Source: JADCRZ01 sp037718865 (lineage in GTDB: Bacteria > Bacteroidota > Bacteroidia > Chitinophagales > Chitinophagaceae). From it: 64,000 nucleotides of DNA. A program made the position numbers and the translations under genes. The notes under the pieces were generated by a model. That model was not told the DNA's origin, searched no databases, and was given only the letters and a program-made list of their open reading frames with translations. The stretch covers positions 1-64,000 of the forward strand of contig JBBJMP010000030.1 in the NCBI GenBank assembly GCA_037718865.1, in the 5' to 3' direction. Numbering within the stretch: the stretch's first letter is position 1; each line of letters begins with the position of its first letter. Below are positions 52,128-62,088 of this stretch, in pieces.

Positions 52128-53710
52128 TTGTGGATCTCTGAAGTAAAATGAAACTCAATTTCCGGGTTATTAATACGCTCGGTATTCAAAAACCATTCGC
52201 TCTGGGCCAGGTACACTAAGTGCCCGTCTTTGTCTTCCGCTATATTAGCCGCCTTAAACCGGGTAAATTCCAACAATTTTTTTGGATCCTTTCCTGTGAT
52301 CCAGCAGGCCTTATAAAAGGGCAGTGAGTTCAATTGTACGGAAGCGCCATACTCATGCAGCAACCGGTATTGTATCACTTCAAACTGCAGTTCTCCCACA
52401 CAACCGATGATCTTTTTGTTACCGCCATACTGGGTGAACAGCTGAGCCACTCCTTCATCCGTTAATTGTAACAATCCCTTTTCCAGTTGCTTGGTCTTCA
52501 TCGGGTCTTTATTGATGACTTCCTTGAAAATTTCCGGTGAGAAGGATGGTATACCGGTGAAATAAAAATCTTCTCCTTCGGTTAAAGTATCACCGATCTT
52601 AAAGTTGCCGGTATCAAACAAACCGATCACATCCCCGGGATATGCTTCTTCAATAACATCTTTGTCTCTTGCCATAAACGTATACGGATTACTAAACCTT
52701 ACTTCCTTGTCAAGCCGTACATGATGGAAATACTTATTTCTTTCAAATTTACCCGAGCATACCCTCAGAAAGGCAATCCGGTCTCTATGTTTAGGATCGA
52801 GATTGGCGTGTATCTTAAAAACAAAGCCGCTAAATTTATCCTGGTTTACATCAAGAACCCGTTTCGAGGTAGGGCGGCTTCTCGGTATAGGCGCAATCCG
52901 TATAAATGTGTCGAGCATTTCCTTTACACCGAAATTATTGACGGCACTTCCAAAAAATACGGGCGCCACTTTTCCTGATGAATAATCAACTTCGTTTAAT
53001 TCGCCATGCACTCCGTCGACCAATTCGACATCTTCGCGCAACATGGAGGCGTCACGATCACCCAATTTTTCATCCAGCAGCGCATCGCTTAAATCGCTTA
53101 TCCTTACTACCTCCTCGCCGGTTGCCTTGGTATTGGCTGTAAATAACAAAAGGCTTTTATCATACAGGTTATATACGCCCTTAAATTCTTTACCGCTATT
53201 AATTGGCCAGGTCATCGGGTGAAGCTGGAGGCTTAATTCTTTTTCAATCTCTTCCAGCAGGTCGAACCGGTTTTTGCCATCCCTGTCCAGTTTATTGATG
53301 AAGACGATCACGGGTGTATCACGCATCCGGCAGACTTCCATCAGGCGACGGGTCTGGGCTTCTACTCCGTTCACACTGTCTATCACTAAAATAACGCTAT
53401 CTACTGCAGTCAGCGTGCGGTAAGTATCTTCGGCAAAGTCCTTGTGCCCCGGAGTATCCAGGAGGTTAATCAGATGGCCCTGGTATTCAAAGCTCATTAC
53501 CGATGTGGCCACAGAGATACCGCGCTGTCGTTCTATTTCCATAAAATCGCTCGTAGCATGCTTTTTTATCTTGTTGCTTTTTACTGCTCCTGCCGTTTGT
53601 ATGGCGCCACCAAACAGCAGCAGCTTCTCGGTCAGCGTTGTTTTGCCCGCATCCGGGTGAGAAATGATAGCGAATGTTTTCCTTTTATTGATCTCGTTAG
53701 TGTATTTCAT
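52124..53710 (-). CDS. prfC: peptide chain release factor 3
   Basis: RF3 is the GTPase that recycles RF1/RF2 from the ribosome. The 528-aa sequence has the P-loop SHPDAGKTTLTEKLLLFGG, the switch region IERQRGISVATSVMSF, DTPGHKDFAED and FINKLDRDG. Domain II, LRVCSGKFERNKYFHHVRLD, and the C-terminal domain with IGCVGELQFEVIQYRLLHEY follow. A GTG at 53740 would add 10 residues; the ATG at 53710 gives the family N-terminus. The stop overlaps the GNAT gene by 4 bases. Confidence 0.97.
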   Translation of the reverse strand: MKYTNEINKRKTFAIISHPDAGKTTLTEKLLLFGGAIQTAGAVKSNKIKKHATSDFMEIERQRGISVATSVMSFEYQGHLINLLDTPGHKDFAEDTYRTLTAVDSVILVIDSVNGVEAQTRRLMEVCRMRDTPVIVFINKLDRDGKNRFDLLEEIEKELSLQLHPMTWPINSGKEFKGVYNLYDKSLLLFTANTKATGEEVVRISDLSDALLDEKLGDRDASMLREDVELVDGVHGELNEVDYSSGKVAPVFFGSAVNNFGVKEMLDTFIRIAPIPRSRPTSKRVLDVNQDKFSGFVFKIHANLDPKHRDRIAFLRVCSGKFERNKYFHHVRLDKEVRFSNPYTFMARDKDVIEEAYPGDVIGLFDTGNFKIGDTLTEGEDFYFTGIPSFSPEIFKEVINKDPMKTKQLEKGLLQLTDEGVAQLFTQYGGNKKIIGCVGELQFEVIQYRLLHEYGASVQLNSLPFYKACWITGKDPKKLLEFTRFKAANIAEDKDGHLVYLAQSEWFLNTERINNPEIEFHFTSEIHK

Positions 53711-53821
53711 ATTTTCGAGCCGCAAAGGTAGTTCATCCACCGCCGTTTACAAAAGGGTGACCAAATACGGTAAATCTATCCTGACGGGTTGCTGAGCCTT
53801 CGCAGGTCATGACGTTGCTAT

Positions 53822-54688
53822 TCAAAAAATCTTTACTCCCCAGGTTCTTTCAAATGATTGTCCCATGCCTAACACCTGTATGCCTTCTTTTTCTGCTAAT
53901 TGCCGGGTGCTGTCAACGCTGTCTGCAATACCGCACCAGGGTTCGATGCAAACAAAGTCTGCATCTTTTGCCGCCCAGATGCCCAGGTAAGGAAATCCGG
54001 TAAAATCAAGTTCCAATCCGTGGATCGTACTATCATTTTTCAGTAAAACCCTTGAAGACGAAAGATGCTTGAACACCAGGGCATCGTCATAGAACAGGTC
54101 TTTGCTAAGCGGTAAGCGGCGGGTATTGTTCATTAATGGAACGGGCAGGGTTTCAAGTAATCCATCCGGAGAGATGGGCCATCGGCCGGCATTTTCAACC
54201 GAATCAAATTCCAGGTAATAATCACCGTAAGCGGCGCCCCTGATTAATGGCAGTTTAAAAGCCGGATGGCCGCCTACCGAAAAAAACATTTCTCCTTCAC
54301 CATAATTTTCTATAATATAAGTAACCGCCAACATATTCTGTTTAAGCGAATAATTTACCGAGAACCGGAAATCAAACGGAAATTGTTCATAAGTGACCTC
54401 GTCGGCGGCCAGTGAAAACGCGACAGACGTATCTGATTGTTCACTTACGGCAAACACCCTGTCCCTGGCAAATCCATGCCTGCCAAGCTGGTAAGATCTT
54501 CCGTTAAAAAAAAAGCTGTTATCTTTTAAGGTGCCCACAATAGGGAAAAGAACGGGAGATTTCTTCGCCCACACCGGATCGCCGCTCCATAGGTAATCCA
54601 ATCGATTGGTTTTATGAAAAAGGCTGTCAAGCTCGGCTCCTTTGGGATTTACGGCTACACGTAATATGTCGTTTTCAATAGTAACCAT
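53822..54688 (-). CDS. aldose 1-epimerase-like protein
   Basis: The 288-aa sequence has the galactose-mutarotase fold of the LacX/YeaD type. It contains RVAVNPKGAELDSLFHKTNR, YLWSGDPVWAKKSPVLFPIV, YQLGRHGFARDRVF (His), FFSVGGHPAFKLPL (catalytic His) and GIWAAKDADFVCIEPWCGIA (catalytic Glu). The catalytic His and Glu positions are kept. The true substrate (a free hexose or a hexose-6-phosphate) is not evident. It stands alone between prfC and the divergent rocD, whose start is 155 bp away. Confidence 0.92.
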   Translation of the reverse strand: MVTIENDILRVAVNPKGAELDSLFHKTNRLDYLWSGDPVWAKKSPVLFPIVGTLKDNSFFFNGRSYQLGRHGFARDRVFAVSEQSDTSVAFSLAADEVTYEQFPFDFRFSVNYSLKQNMLAVTYIIENYGEGEMFFSVGGHPAFKLPLIRGAAYGDYYLEFDSVENAGRWPISPDGLLETLPVPLMNNTRRLPLSKDLFYDDALVFKHLSSSRVLLKNDSTIHGLELDFTGFPYLGIWAAKDADFVCIEPWCGIADSVDSTRQLAEKEGIQVLGMGQSFERTWGVKIF

Positions 54689-54843
54689 TTAAAGCATTTG
54701 TTTTCAAAGTACACCTTTCAAACCATAATTTTCAGCATTCACATTTACACATTTGCACATCTGCTCAATTATCCTTGCTACCTTCATCCCTGCACTTATG
54801 GTTTACGCGCTTGCCAGGCCATTATTAACTTTTATATTTTTTT

Positions 54844-56079
54844 ATGCCCGACATTAGAACTGTTTCCAATCATTCCCTTCATTATATAGACCTGGAAAAC
54901 AAATACGGCGCGCACAATTATCATCCTTTGCCTGTTGTGCTGAGCAAAGGCAAGGGGGTATATGTATGGGATGTTGATGACAACCGTTATTATGATTTTT
55001 TGAGCGGCTATTCTGCCGTTAGCCACGGGCATTGTCATCCTGAAATTGTTGCCGCTTTGATAGAGCAGGCGCAAAAGCTTACCCTTACTTCCCGGGCTTT
55101 CCACAACGACCTGCTCGGAGAATATGAAAAATTCATCACCGCTTACTTTGGATATGATAAAGTATTGCCGATGAATACCGGCGTGGAGGCAGGTGAAACG
55201 GCCGTTAAACTGGCGAGGCGCTGGGCTTATGTAAAAAAGGGGATTAAACCCGACAAGGCAAGGATTGTTTTTGCCGAGAATAATTTTTGGGGAAGAACAA
55301 TGGCGGCCATATCTTCTTCAACCGACCCAACCAGTTTCAGGGGATTTGGCCCTTTCATGCCTGGGTTTGATATTGTTCCTTATAATGATTTGATTAAACT
55401 GGAGAAGGCTTTCCAGGATGCAAATACAGCTGCTTTTATGGTGGAACCCATTCAGGGCGAGGCTGGAGTTGTAGTTCCGGATGAGGGTTACCTGAAAGGA
55501 GTTCGCAACTTATGTACGGAATACAATGTGTTATTCATAGCCGATGAAATACAAACCGGTTTAGGAAGAACGGGAAAACTGCTTGCCTGCGACCATGAAA
55601 CTGTACGTCCGGATATACTGATTCTGGGCAAAGCGCTTAGCGGTGGAACCATGCCGGTGAGTGCGGTGCTTTGCGATGATGACATTATGCTTAACATTAA
55701 ACCGGGGGAACATGGAAGTACTTATGGAGGTAACCCACTTGCCTGCAAAGTCGCCATCAGGGCATTGCAGGTGCTTAAAGAGGAGCGTATGATTGAAAAT
55801 GCCGCCAGCATGGGAAGCAGGTTAAACTCCGGTTTAAACGCGCTCTATTCATCGCACATAAAAATTGTCAGAGGGAGAGGCCTGCTGATTGCCATTGTTA
55901 TACAGCATAAGGATCCTGAAGCAGCAATGGAATTGTGTTTACGGCTGAGGGACAATGGATTGCTTGCAAAACCAACTCATGGAGACAAAATACGCTTTGC
56001 GCCTCCTTTGATCATTACCAGTGATCAGGTGGATGAATGTGTAGAAATCATTAGAAAGAGCTTGTCTGCTTTGGACTAA
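54844..56079 (+). CDS. rocD: ornithine--oxo-acid aminotransferase
   Basis: RocD moves the delta-amino group of ornithine to 2-oxoglutarate, giving glutamate-semialdehyde for arginine breakdown or proline synthesis. The 411-aa class III PLP aminotransferase has YGAHNYHPLPVVLSKGKGVY, YYDFLSGYSAVSHGHCHPEI and MNTGVEAGETAVKLARRW. VEPIQGEAGVVVPDEGYLKG, FIADEIQTGLGRTGKLLACD and the PLP-lysine segment LILGKALSGGTMPVSAVLCD follow, with GEHGSTYGGNPLAC. These are RocD-specific. A TATCCTTG box (54770-54777) may be its promoter. Confidence 0.96.
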   Translation: MPDIRTVSNHSLHYIDLENKYGAHNYHPLPVVLSKGKGVYVWDVDDNRYYDFLSGYSAVSHGHCHPEIVAALIEQAQKLTLTSRAFHNDLLGEYEKFITAYFGYDKVLPMNTGVEAGETAVKLARRWAYVKKGIKPDKARIVFAENNFWGRTMAAISSSTDPTSFRGFGPFMPGFDIVPYNDLIKLEKAFQDANTAAFMVEPIQGEAGVVVPDEGYLKGVRNLCTEYNVLFIADEIQTGLGRTGKLLACDHETVRPDILILGKALSGGTMPVSAVLCDDDIMLNIKPGEHGSTYGGNPLACKVAIRALQVLKEERMIENAASMGSRLNSGLNALYSSHIKIVRGRGLLIAIVIQHKDPEAAMELCLRLRDNGLLAKPTHGDKIRFAPPLIITSDQVDECVEIIRKSLSALD

Positions 56080-56088
56080 CTTCGAAGC

Positions 56089-56802
56089 TTGAACGAACTT
56101 AACACCTTGAACTCCGAACACCTGGAGCATCACCTTCAAAGCTCTGATTTCATCAGGGATATCGTTATTGGAATGTCAGACGGATTAACGGTTCCTTTTG
56201 CACTGGCTGCAGGTTTAAGCGGTGCGGTAGACTCTGTTCACCTGATCGTAATTGCTGGCACCGCTGAAATTGCAGCAGGGTCCATCGCCATGGGATTGGG
56301 AGGATACCTGGCAGGCAAAACGGAAGCAGATCACTATCATGCCGAATTAAAACGCGAATACCGGGAAGTCGAACAAATGCCGGAACACGAACGTTCGGAA
56401 GTAAAAGCCTTTTTTGCCAATATCGGCCTGAGTGAGGAAGTGCAGGACCAGGCAGTGGAAGAAATGATCAAAGACAAAAAACAGTGGGTTGACTTTATGA
56501 TGAAGTATGAACTGGGTTTAGATAAACCAGACCAGAAACGGGCTACAAAAAGTGCTTTTAATATTGGTCTCTCTTATGTTGTTGGAGGAATCATCCCCTT
56601 AACCCCTTACTTTTTTGTGAATGAGGCGGTTGAAGGTCTGCGCATTTCAGCTGTTATCACATTAATCTGCCTGTTTGTTTTTGGTTATTTCAAAAGCAGG
56701 ATCACCGGGGTAAATGCCTGGGGCGGAGCTTTCCGTGTGATGCTGATTGGTGCGTTGGCCGCCGCCTGCGCTTTTGGTATTGCCAGGCTGATTGAAGGAT
56801 GA
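56089..56802 (+). CDS. VIT1/CCC1-family iron/manganese transporter
   Basis: The 237-aa protein has five hydrophobic segments and the Ferritin/VIT1-type first helix IVIGMSDGLTVPFALAAGLS. AGTAEIAAGSIAMGLGGYLA is present. The cytoplasmic metal-binding domain between helices 2 and 3 is rich in Glu (REVEQMPEHERSEVK, then EEVQDQAVEEMIKDK). GGIIPLTPYFF, the third-helix motif, follows. It would move Fe2+ or Mn2+ out of the cytoplasm. An in-frame stop lies directly before it, so the start must be TTG (56089) or a later TTG; no ATG fits. It follows rocD by 9 bp. Confidence 0.88.
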   Translation: MNELNTLNSEHLEHHLQSSDFIRDIVIGMSDGLTVPFALAAGLSGAVDSVHLIVIAGTAEIAAGSIAMGLGGYLAGKTEADHYHAELKREYREVEQMPEHERSEVKAFFANIGLSEEVQDQAVEEMIKDKKQWVDFMMKYELGLDKPDQKRATKSAFNIGLSYVVGGIIPLTPYFFVNEAVEGLRISAVITLICLFVFGYFKSRITGVNAWGGAFRVMLIGALAAACAFGIARLIEG

Positions 56803-56860
56803 CCGAAAGACCAATCCGTTACCTGCTGCAAATAAAAATGACCTTTCATACCCTTTGGAA

Positions 56861-57271
56861 TTAACCGGCCAATTGGTCCGGCTGGTCTTCTTTTATTTTT
56901 ACATCTGGAAAAAAAGCTGTCAGCATCATTAAAACAGCCGCAAGGATCAATACATAAAGCCCAGCTTGCTTTTCCGGGCATTCCCCTGCCCTGCAGGTGG
57001 AAACAATTATAAAATTGCGAAAACCCCATGCGATGTTAAATGCGCAAAAGAACAGATTGGCCCGTTTGGCCATTAACGAAGGCACGAGGAATAAAATAGC
57101 GGCCATTACACTCACAAACAGGTTCATTAAAGCCGGTTTACCGAAAGTGGTACCGGCCGTATTCATGCCTGTTATTACCAGATTTTTTGATGGAATAATT
57201 ACCCAGGGCTGATAACAGGCGAAAACTAACAAACAAACACCGAAGACACCCACCCATTTACTATATTTCAT
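56861..57271 (-). CDS. hypothetical four-helix membrane protein
   Basis: The 136-aa protein has four hydrophobic helices (about 8-25, 48-64, 70-90 and 103-121) and a charged tail (FPDVKIKEDQPDQLAG). Two Cys lie in a loop (CRAGECPEKQ). No family is recognised. It starts 26 bp after the stop of the large OmpA-like gene on the same strand, probably as the last gene of a three-gene operon. Confidence 0.72.
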   Translation of the reverse strand: MKYSKWVGVFGVCLLVFACYQPWVIIPSKNLVITGMNTAGTTFGKPALMNLFVSVMAAILFLVPSLMAKRANLFFCAFNIAWGFRNFIIVSTCRAGECPEKQAGLYVLILAAVLMMLTAFFPDVKIKEDQPDQLAG

Positions 57272-57297
57272 AACCAGATCATTATATACTTAGCCGT

Positions 57298-60200
57298 CTA
57301 TTTAAAGCTGATATCTACCCTGCGGTCCAAGGGATTGGGCCTTTGCATTTTGTTCATTTGCAAAACAGCAGGTTCATCAACCTCAATGCGGTTTTCCTGT
57401 ATTTTAAATTGCGAGATAAGCAGATTTTTTACATGGTCTGTCCTTTTGCCGGCAATCGTTCTGTTGATTACAGGACTACCTACTGCATCGGTAAAACCTT
57501 TAAGAACTATTTCGGCTTGCGTGTTACTTGTTGCTGCATGTGCAAAAGACGTGATCCTGCTAACCTGGTCGGCCGTTAGCACGGCTGCACCGAGTTTGAA
57601 GTACACACTGATTACGGGAAAACTTCTAGTATCAAAAACGGGATCCATTTTTTCCGGTTTTTCAATGACTGCCGGCTTAACATTTCGCAAACTGTCTAAT
57701 TCATTTTTCAGCTGATCAAGTTCTGTTCTAAGCGTTCGGACCTCTGCAGAATCAATCTGAACAACCCGAGAATTGTCAGGTACAGGCTGCCGGACGTTTT
57801 CCGGTTCTGATTCGGCAGGCTGAAGGTTTACTTTATTGTTTCGGTTTATATCATCTCTTAACCTTTCAATATCTGTCCGCAGGGCCGACAGCTCATTGTT
57901 GTCACTGTACTGGTTGCGGGAGCGGATGGCGTCTCTGTCAGGTTGGTAAACGATTACCGGAGCAGGGTTGTTATTATTTCGCCTTTGATCTCTGGCCGCA
58001 CTTAGCCTGTCATATTCCCTTGTTAGTTCCCTGTTCCTCCTTTCTGTTTCATTGACCATTTGTTGCATACGATAGATTGCATCAGTATGAGACTGCTGTT
58101 GCCTAAAACCCGCATCCTTCTCAAGTGTAGACGTTTTATCATCTTGACTTTCTCTTTTCTTCGAGCCGAACAACTTCTGATACCATTTCCTTTTGGTCTC
58201 ATCGGTTTGAGGCTCGCCGGTTTCTGCTTCTACAAATGTCATTCGCCTGTAATAAACAGCCAAATCGTTTGTACGCTTTAACTCGCGCTGAAGTAAAACC
58301 ACCGAATCGGCATTTTGCCTTAAATCTGATTCCAGCCTGGTAATGCGCCTGTTAAAGGCAACGCTATCAATATTTTTTACAGCCAGATCTCCTTTACCTG
58401 CCCGCGCCTGGTCGCCAGACCTTTTAAGTGTTTCATACTGTTCTGACAACGTCATGTTTCGTTTTTCTATTTCATCAATCTTCGCCTGCATAACTTTGAC
58501 GTCTTCCTGTTGATTTTTTTTCCGCGGGCCCTCATCCTGGTCAGCAGACTTAACCGATAGTTTGTTTTTATTTTTACTTGATTGAAAAAGTTTTTGATAC
58601 CATTTCTTTTTCTGCCGGCTACTATCCGGTGTTCCGGTTTCTGCAGCCTCGCTGAACACTTTTTTGTAATAAGCGGCTGAATCATCTGAGCGTTTAAGCT
58701 GATGTTGAAGCAATGCAATGGAATCGGCGTTCTGTTGCAGCAGATTTTCCAACTGCCGGAGATTTCTGGCGGCCTCGTTGTTGTCTTGCACGAACGTACT
58801 GTCATCCTTATTAATTTCGATGACCGTCACCGAGTCCGAAACGGATACTGTATCCATGTTCGGGATCTGCCTTTCCAAAGCTTGCAACCTCTGTTGCAAA
58901 GAATCCATTCTTCGCTGATCGGCTGATCCGGCGTTGCGATTGCTGTTTATTGGCGTGTTAAGAGGTTGATCTTTCGGGGCGCTTTCAGCCGTTCGCAGGT
59001 CAGCGCTGTTTAGAGCCTTATACTTTGTCAATCTCGTCTCCAAAGAATCAACGCCTGATTTAAGATTTTTATCTGTCCGGTAACGATTACTTTTCTTTAT
59101 AACTTTTATTTCGTTTTCATATTCTTTTAATTTAAGTGCACTGAGTGTATCGGTAACTCCAGCTTCGGTGTATTGCACATCTGCCATGTTTTGTAAGCGT
59201 CGGTTATTACCGGTATCCCTTGTCTCTTCCCGCAAATAACTGGTTATGCTATCGTTTTCTCTGGCCTGGTATTGGCCCCGCCATTGGAGCCTTTCCATTT
59301 CGTTTCGTACGCTATCCGCCTGCAGTCCATAAATTTGCAATCTAAGGTTGTCTTCTCTTGTCCTGGTACGTTGGTTAAGCAATTTATTCCTTTCATTAAT
59401 CAATAAATCGAGTTGGTACTGCAACTGTTGTAATCGTGGCCTGACTCCCTGTTCCCTTAGTACGTTTTTGATTTCTTTTAGTTCACTTGTAATGCCACTT
59501 AATTGCTTTTGAATGACCGAATCTTGCCTGCTGGTGGCTGAAGGATTATCTCTGACAATAGCAGAATCTATCTTTGCTGATACTAGGGAATCTACTTGTG
59601 ATAATTTTAGCGTGTCTTGTACTGATATGTTTTTTTTAACAATTGTATCTGCTCTTGTTTTTTTAATGGTAGCGGGTATGCTTAGCGAATAGATAACCGG
59701 TGAAATAAACGGCCTTGGTTGTGTCTTTTTTGCCAATCGGAAATTCAGCACTAACCGGTTATTGATATAGAAGTCGTTTATGCTATTGTTATTCCCTCTT
59801 TGCCGGGTGGATGGATTGACTACGTTATATCCTGGTTTTGCGGCATAGGCTTCGGCGGGTGTTGGATAAGCGGGTTTATACACACCACTTACGTCATCAA
59901 GAAAGTCACTGGCAGAGTACTTAATATCGGTCTGCAGGGCTATTGCAAACAGTTCGCTGAAGCGAAAGTTAAGCCCTATTGCCAGATCGGCATATGGCTC
60001 TACATTCCTGTACTTTTCTTCTTTTTCAGTGCGCAGGTCGCGCAGGTTGGTTTCAAAACTGCCATCCATTATATTACCCTTCAACCGGTAATTGTATTGA
60101 TTGCCATTTTCATCGTATAAATCTCCTTTTACGGTAAATGTAGATACTCCCACACCAAAATGTACAGAGGGATAAAAAAAAGCATTTTCTGCAAATAATT

Positions 60201-60639
60201 TTCCATTGTTTGCATTAAAAGCGAAAGCTACGCCCACATCTTTAATCTTTGTCTTGAAATTTAATGAACGGGCATAGTTTATGGCATTGGTATCTATAGA
60301 ACCGTTTTTGTTCTTATACCGATCGCTCATGGCAATCTGCATGTGGTTAGCCTGTACCGTAAATCCTAGCGTGGGCGTTATCTTCTTTTGCAACAGGAGA
60401 CTGAAAGAAGGCTGGTTAACATAGTTCTTATTATACCCGGCAAACCTGTACACTTGATGAAAGTCGTCAGATTCATGTATCCGGTAATTACTTACATCTC
60501 CATAGTAGTTCGTATAACCTATGCCTACACCTAATTGCCAGTTATATTTTACCTGATTCTGTGCAGCGCCGGGTGCCGTGAATATAAACGGGTATACAAA
60601 AAGCAAAATGCCGGTGCGTATATATTTAAAATGTTTCAT
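57298..60639 (-). CDS. large envelope protein: outer-membrane barrel, long coiled coil and OmpA domain
   Basis: The 1113-aa protein has a signal peptide (about 1-27, ending GAAQ), an N-terminal barrel-like region (WQLGVGIGYTNYYGDVSNYR, FRFSELFAIALQTDIKYSAS; about 30-300) and a very long charged coiled-coil region (about 340-990) with KKWYQKLF repeats and many LRxxADSxxLLQxxLKRxxD units. The C-terminal OmpA peptidoglycan-binding domain (VISVYFKLGAAVLTADQVSR, IVLKGFTDAVGSPVINRTIA, KRTDHVKNLLISQ, RRVDISFK) completes it. It probably ties outer membrane to cell wall over an unusual distance. It is 33 bp downstream of the next gene, in one operon. Confidence 0.82.
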   Translation of the reverse strand: MKHFKYIRTGILLFVYPFIFTAPGAAQNQVKYNWQLGVGIGYTNYYGDVSNYRIHESDDFHQVYRFAGYNKNYVNQPSFSLLLQKKITPTLGFTVQANHMQIAMSDRYKNKNGSIDTNAINYARSLNFKTKIKDVGVAFAFNANNGKLFAENAFFYPSVHFGVGVSTFTVKGDLYDENGNQYNYRLKGNIMDGSFETNLRDLRTEKEEKYRNVEPYADLAIGLNFRFSELFAIALQTDIKYSASDFLDDVSGVYKPAYPTPAEAYAAKPGYNVVNPSTRQRGNNNSINDFYINNRLVLNFRLAKKTQPRPFISPVIYSLSIPATIKKTRADTIVKKNISVQDTLKLSQVDSLVSAKIDSAIVRDNPSATSRQDSVIQKQLSGITSELKEIKNVLREQGVRPRLQQLQYQLDLLINERNKLLNQRTRTREDNLRLQIYGLQADSVRNEMERLQWRGQYQARENDSITSYLREETRDTGNNRRLQNMADVQYTEAGVTDTLSALKLKEYENEIKVIKKSNRYRTDKNLKSGVDSLETRLTKYKALNSADLRTAESAPKDQPLNTPINSNRNAGSADQRRMDSLQQRLQALERQIPNMDTVSVSDSVTVIEINKDDSTFVQDNNEAARNLRQLENLLQQNADSIALLQHQLKRSDDSAAYYKKVFSEAAETGTPDSSRQKKKWYQKLFQSSKNKNKLSVKSADQDEGPRKKNQQEDVKVMQAKIDEIEKRNMTLSEQYETLKRSGDQARAGKGDLAVKNIDSVAFNRRITRLESDLRQNADSVVLLQRELKRTNDLAVYYRRMTFVEAETGEPQTDETKRKWYQKLFGSKKRESQDDKTSTLEKDAGFRQQQSHTDAIYRMQQMVNETERRNRELTREYDRLSAARDQRRNNNNPAPVIVYQPDRDAIRSRNQYSDNNELSALRTDIERLRDDINRNNKVNLQPAESEPENVRQPVPDNSRVVQIDSAEVRTLRTELDQLKNELDSLRNVKPAVIEKPEKMDPVFDTRSFPVISVYFKLGAAVLTADQVSRITSFAHAATSNTQAEIVLKGFTDAVGSPVINRTIAGKRTDHVKNLLISQFKIQENRIEVDEPAVLQMNKMQRPNPLDRRVDISFK

Positions 60640-60672
60640 CGTGGTTTAATTAGTTATCACACTGGTAAAGCA

Positions 60673-61857
60673 CTATTTCTTGTTGAGTCCCAGCCATAAA
60701 TTAAACTGGGCATTCAGGCCTATGAACGGCTTTAATTTAACATCCTCAGTTTTGATGTTAGAGATGGTCTGCTTTTCTATAGAAGTTGCCACTAATCCTG
60801 CGTTGAGATTTATGAAATCATATAACCTCAATCCAAGTCCTGCAAAAATCGGCCGGTCAATGACGGGGCCGGTAATGGTTTTGCCTTTACCATCTTTGAA
60901 GTTGCTAAGAAAAACACCCATAATAAAGCTGGTTCTGCCAAAATGTGTTTCAGTGCCCTTGCCCAGAGGAAATGAAAACCCCGCATAAGGTTGCGAATCA
61001 TATTCAAGGTCGTTGAGGTCGCCGCTAAGATAAACGCCGCCGAACCCGATGAATAAGGGAAGTACCGTTTGGGATCGTTCAGTCACCCGGTTACCTATCA
61101 CAAAAGAATCATAAAGCTTTACGAAATCAAGACTTAAATAATTATCCACCTCGTTGAGAATGATCTGTTCCAATTCAACAGTCAGCTTGTTAGCATATGC
61201 TGCCTTCATCTCATTAACCGTTTGCAACGAGTCTGCGGCTCCCTTGATCACATTGTACTGCGCATCATTTAACCTGGCTTTTTCAACCTGCTGTAGCTTT
61301 GCTCTTACAACATCTGAGAAGCCCTCAAAATCTCGTTGGCTCGTATTTCGGTAATAGGTAAGGCTTCTTTTGACCAGGGCATTCAGATCTTGAACCATTT
61401 TAGCAGCGTTACTGGCAACATCCATTCTATTGCTTGTTGCTTCCACATTTGCATTCAGGTAATTTATGATGTTCTGATGCAGGATCTGCGTTAGCGTGAC
61501 CTTTTCCGAATCACTCAGGATGGAATAAATGGTAACGTCAAATCCGTACTTACTGTTGTTACGAAGTCTTACATCAACCGGTAGTTCAGCAAATTCCCCG
61601 GTAAAATTTACCGGTCGTACCCAAAAGGTACGCTGAATTACTTCCTTGGTATTGCTCCCTTTGATGATATTAATTTTGATTATACCTGTCTGCCTGTTAA
61701 CCGGAATCTGAATATCGAAGGAAGCCTGGGGAGGTAGCGGATCACCCTGATTAATCTTCCGGTTTTGTGGTTCTAACAGAACCGTTTTCCGCTGCGCTTT
61801 TACATATCCACAAATAAGAATCACACAAAATAACCCTGCAACTAACTTTGGCATCAT
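60673..61857 (-). CDS. hypothetical secreted or outer-membrane protein
   Basis: The 394-aa protein has a signal peptide (ending GYVKAQ) and a first domain of beta strands (SFDIQIPVNRQTGIIKINII). A helical middle follows (ATSNRMDVASNAAKMVQDLN, LQQVEKARLNDAQYNV). The C-terminal 120 residues of amphipathic strands end AQFNLWLGLNKK like an outer-membrane barrel. No family is recognised. It is the first gene of the operon with the coiled-coil OmpA-like protein, suggesting that both act in the same envelope structure. Confidence 0.75.
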   Translation of the reverse strand: MMPKLVAGLFCVILICGYVKAQRKTVLLEPQNRKINQGDPLPPQASFDIQIPVNRQTGIIKINIIKGSNTKEVIQRTFWVRPVNFTGEFAELPVDVRLRNNSKYGFDVTIYSILSDSEKVTLTQILHQNIINYLNANVEATSNRMDVASNAAKMVQDLNALVKRSLTYYRNTSQRDFEGFSDVVRAKLQQVEKARLNDAQYNVIKGAADSLQTVNEMKAAYANKLTVELEQIILNEVDNYLSLDFVKLYDSFVIGNRVTERSQTVLPLFIGFGGVYLSGDLNDLEYDSQPYAGFSFPLGKGTETHFGRTSFIMGVFLSNFKDGKGKTITGPVIDRPIFAGLGLRLYDFINLNAGLVATSIEKQTISNIKTEDVKLKPFIGLNAQFNLWLGLNKK

Positions 61858-62088
61858 AGTAAAATTTTGACATTAATAGCTAAATGGATGCCATAAATAA
61901 AACTTATTCAATATCAGTTTATTATGTATAAACAGTTGCTTTGGAGCATACAGATTTGACCTTAATGGGGAGTTTATTTCTCAATACGCAGTGGCCTGAT
62001 AATAGACCGTTGATGATCGAGGTAGCCATCATTTAAGGATTATTGGCTGGATCTATTTTCATGTACTTGATTGGACGCAGACAGCTAA

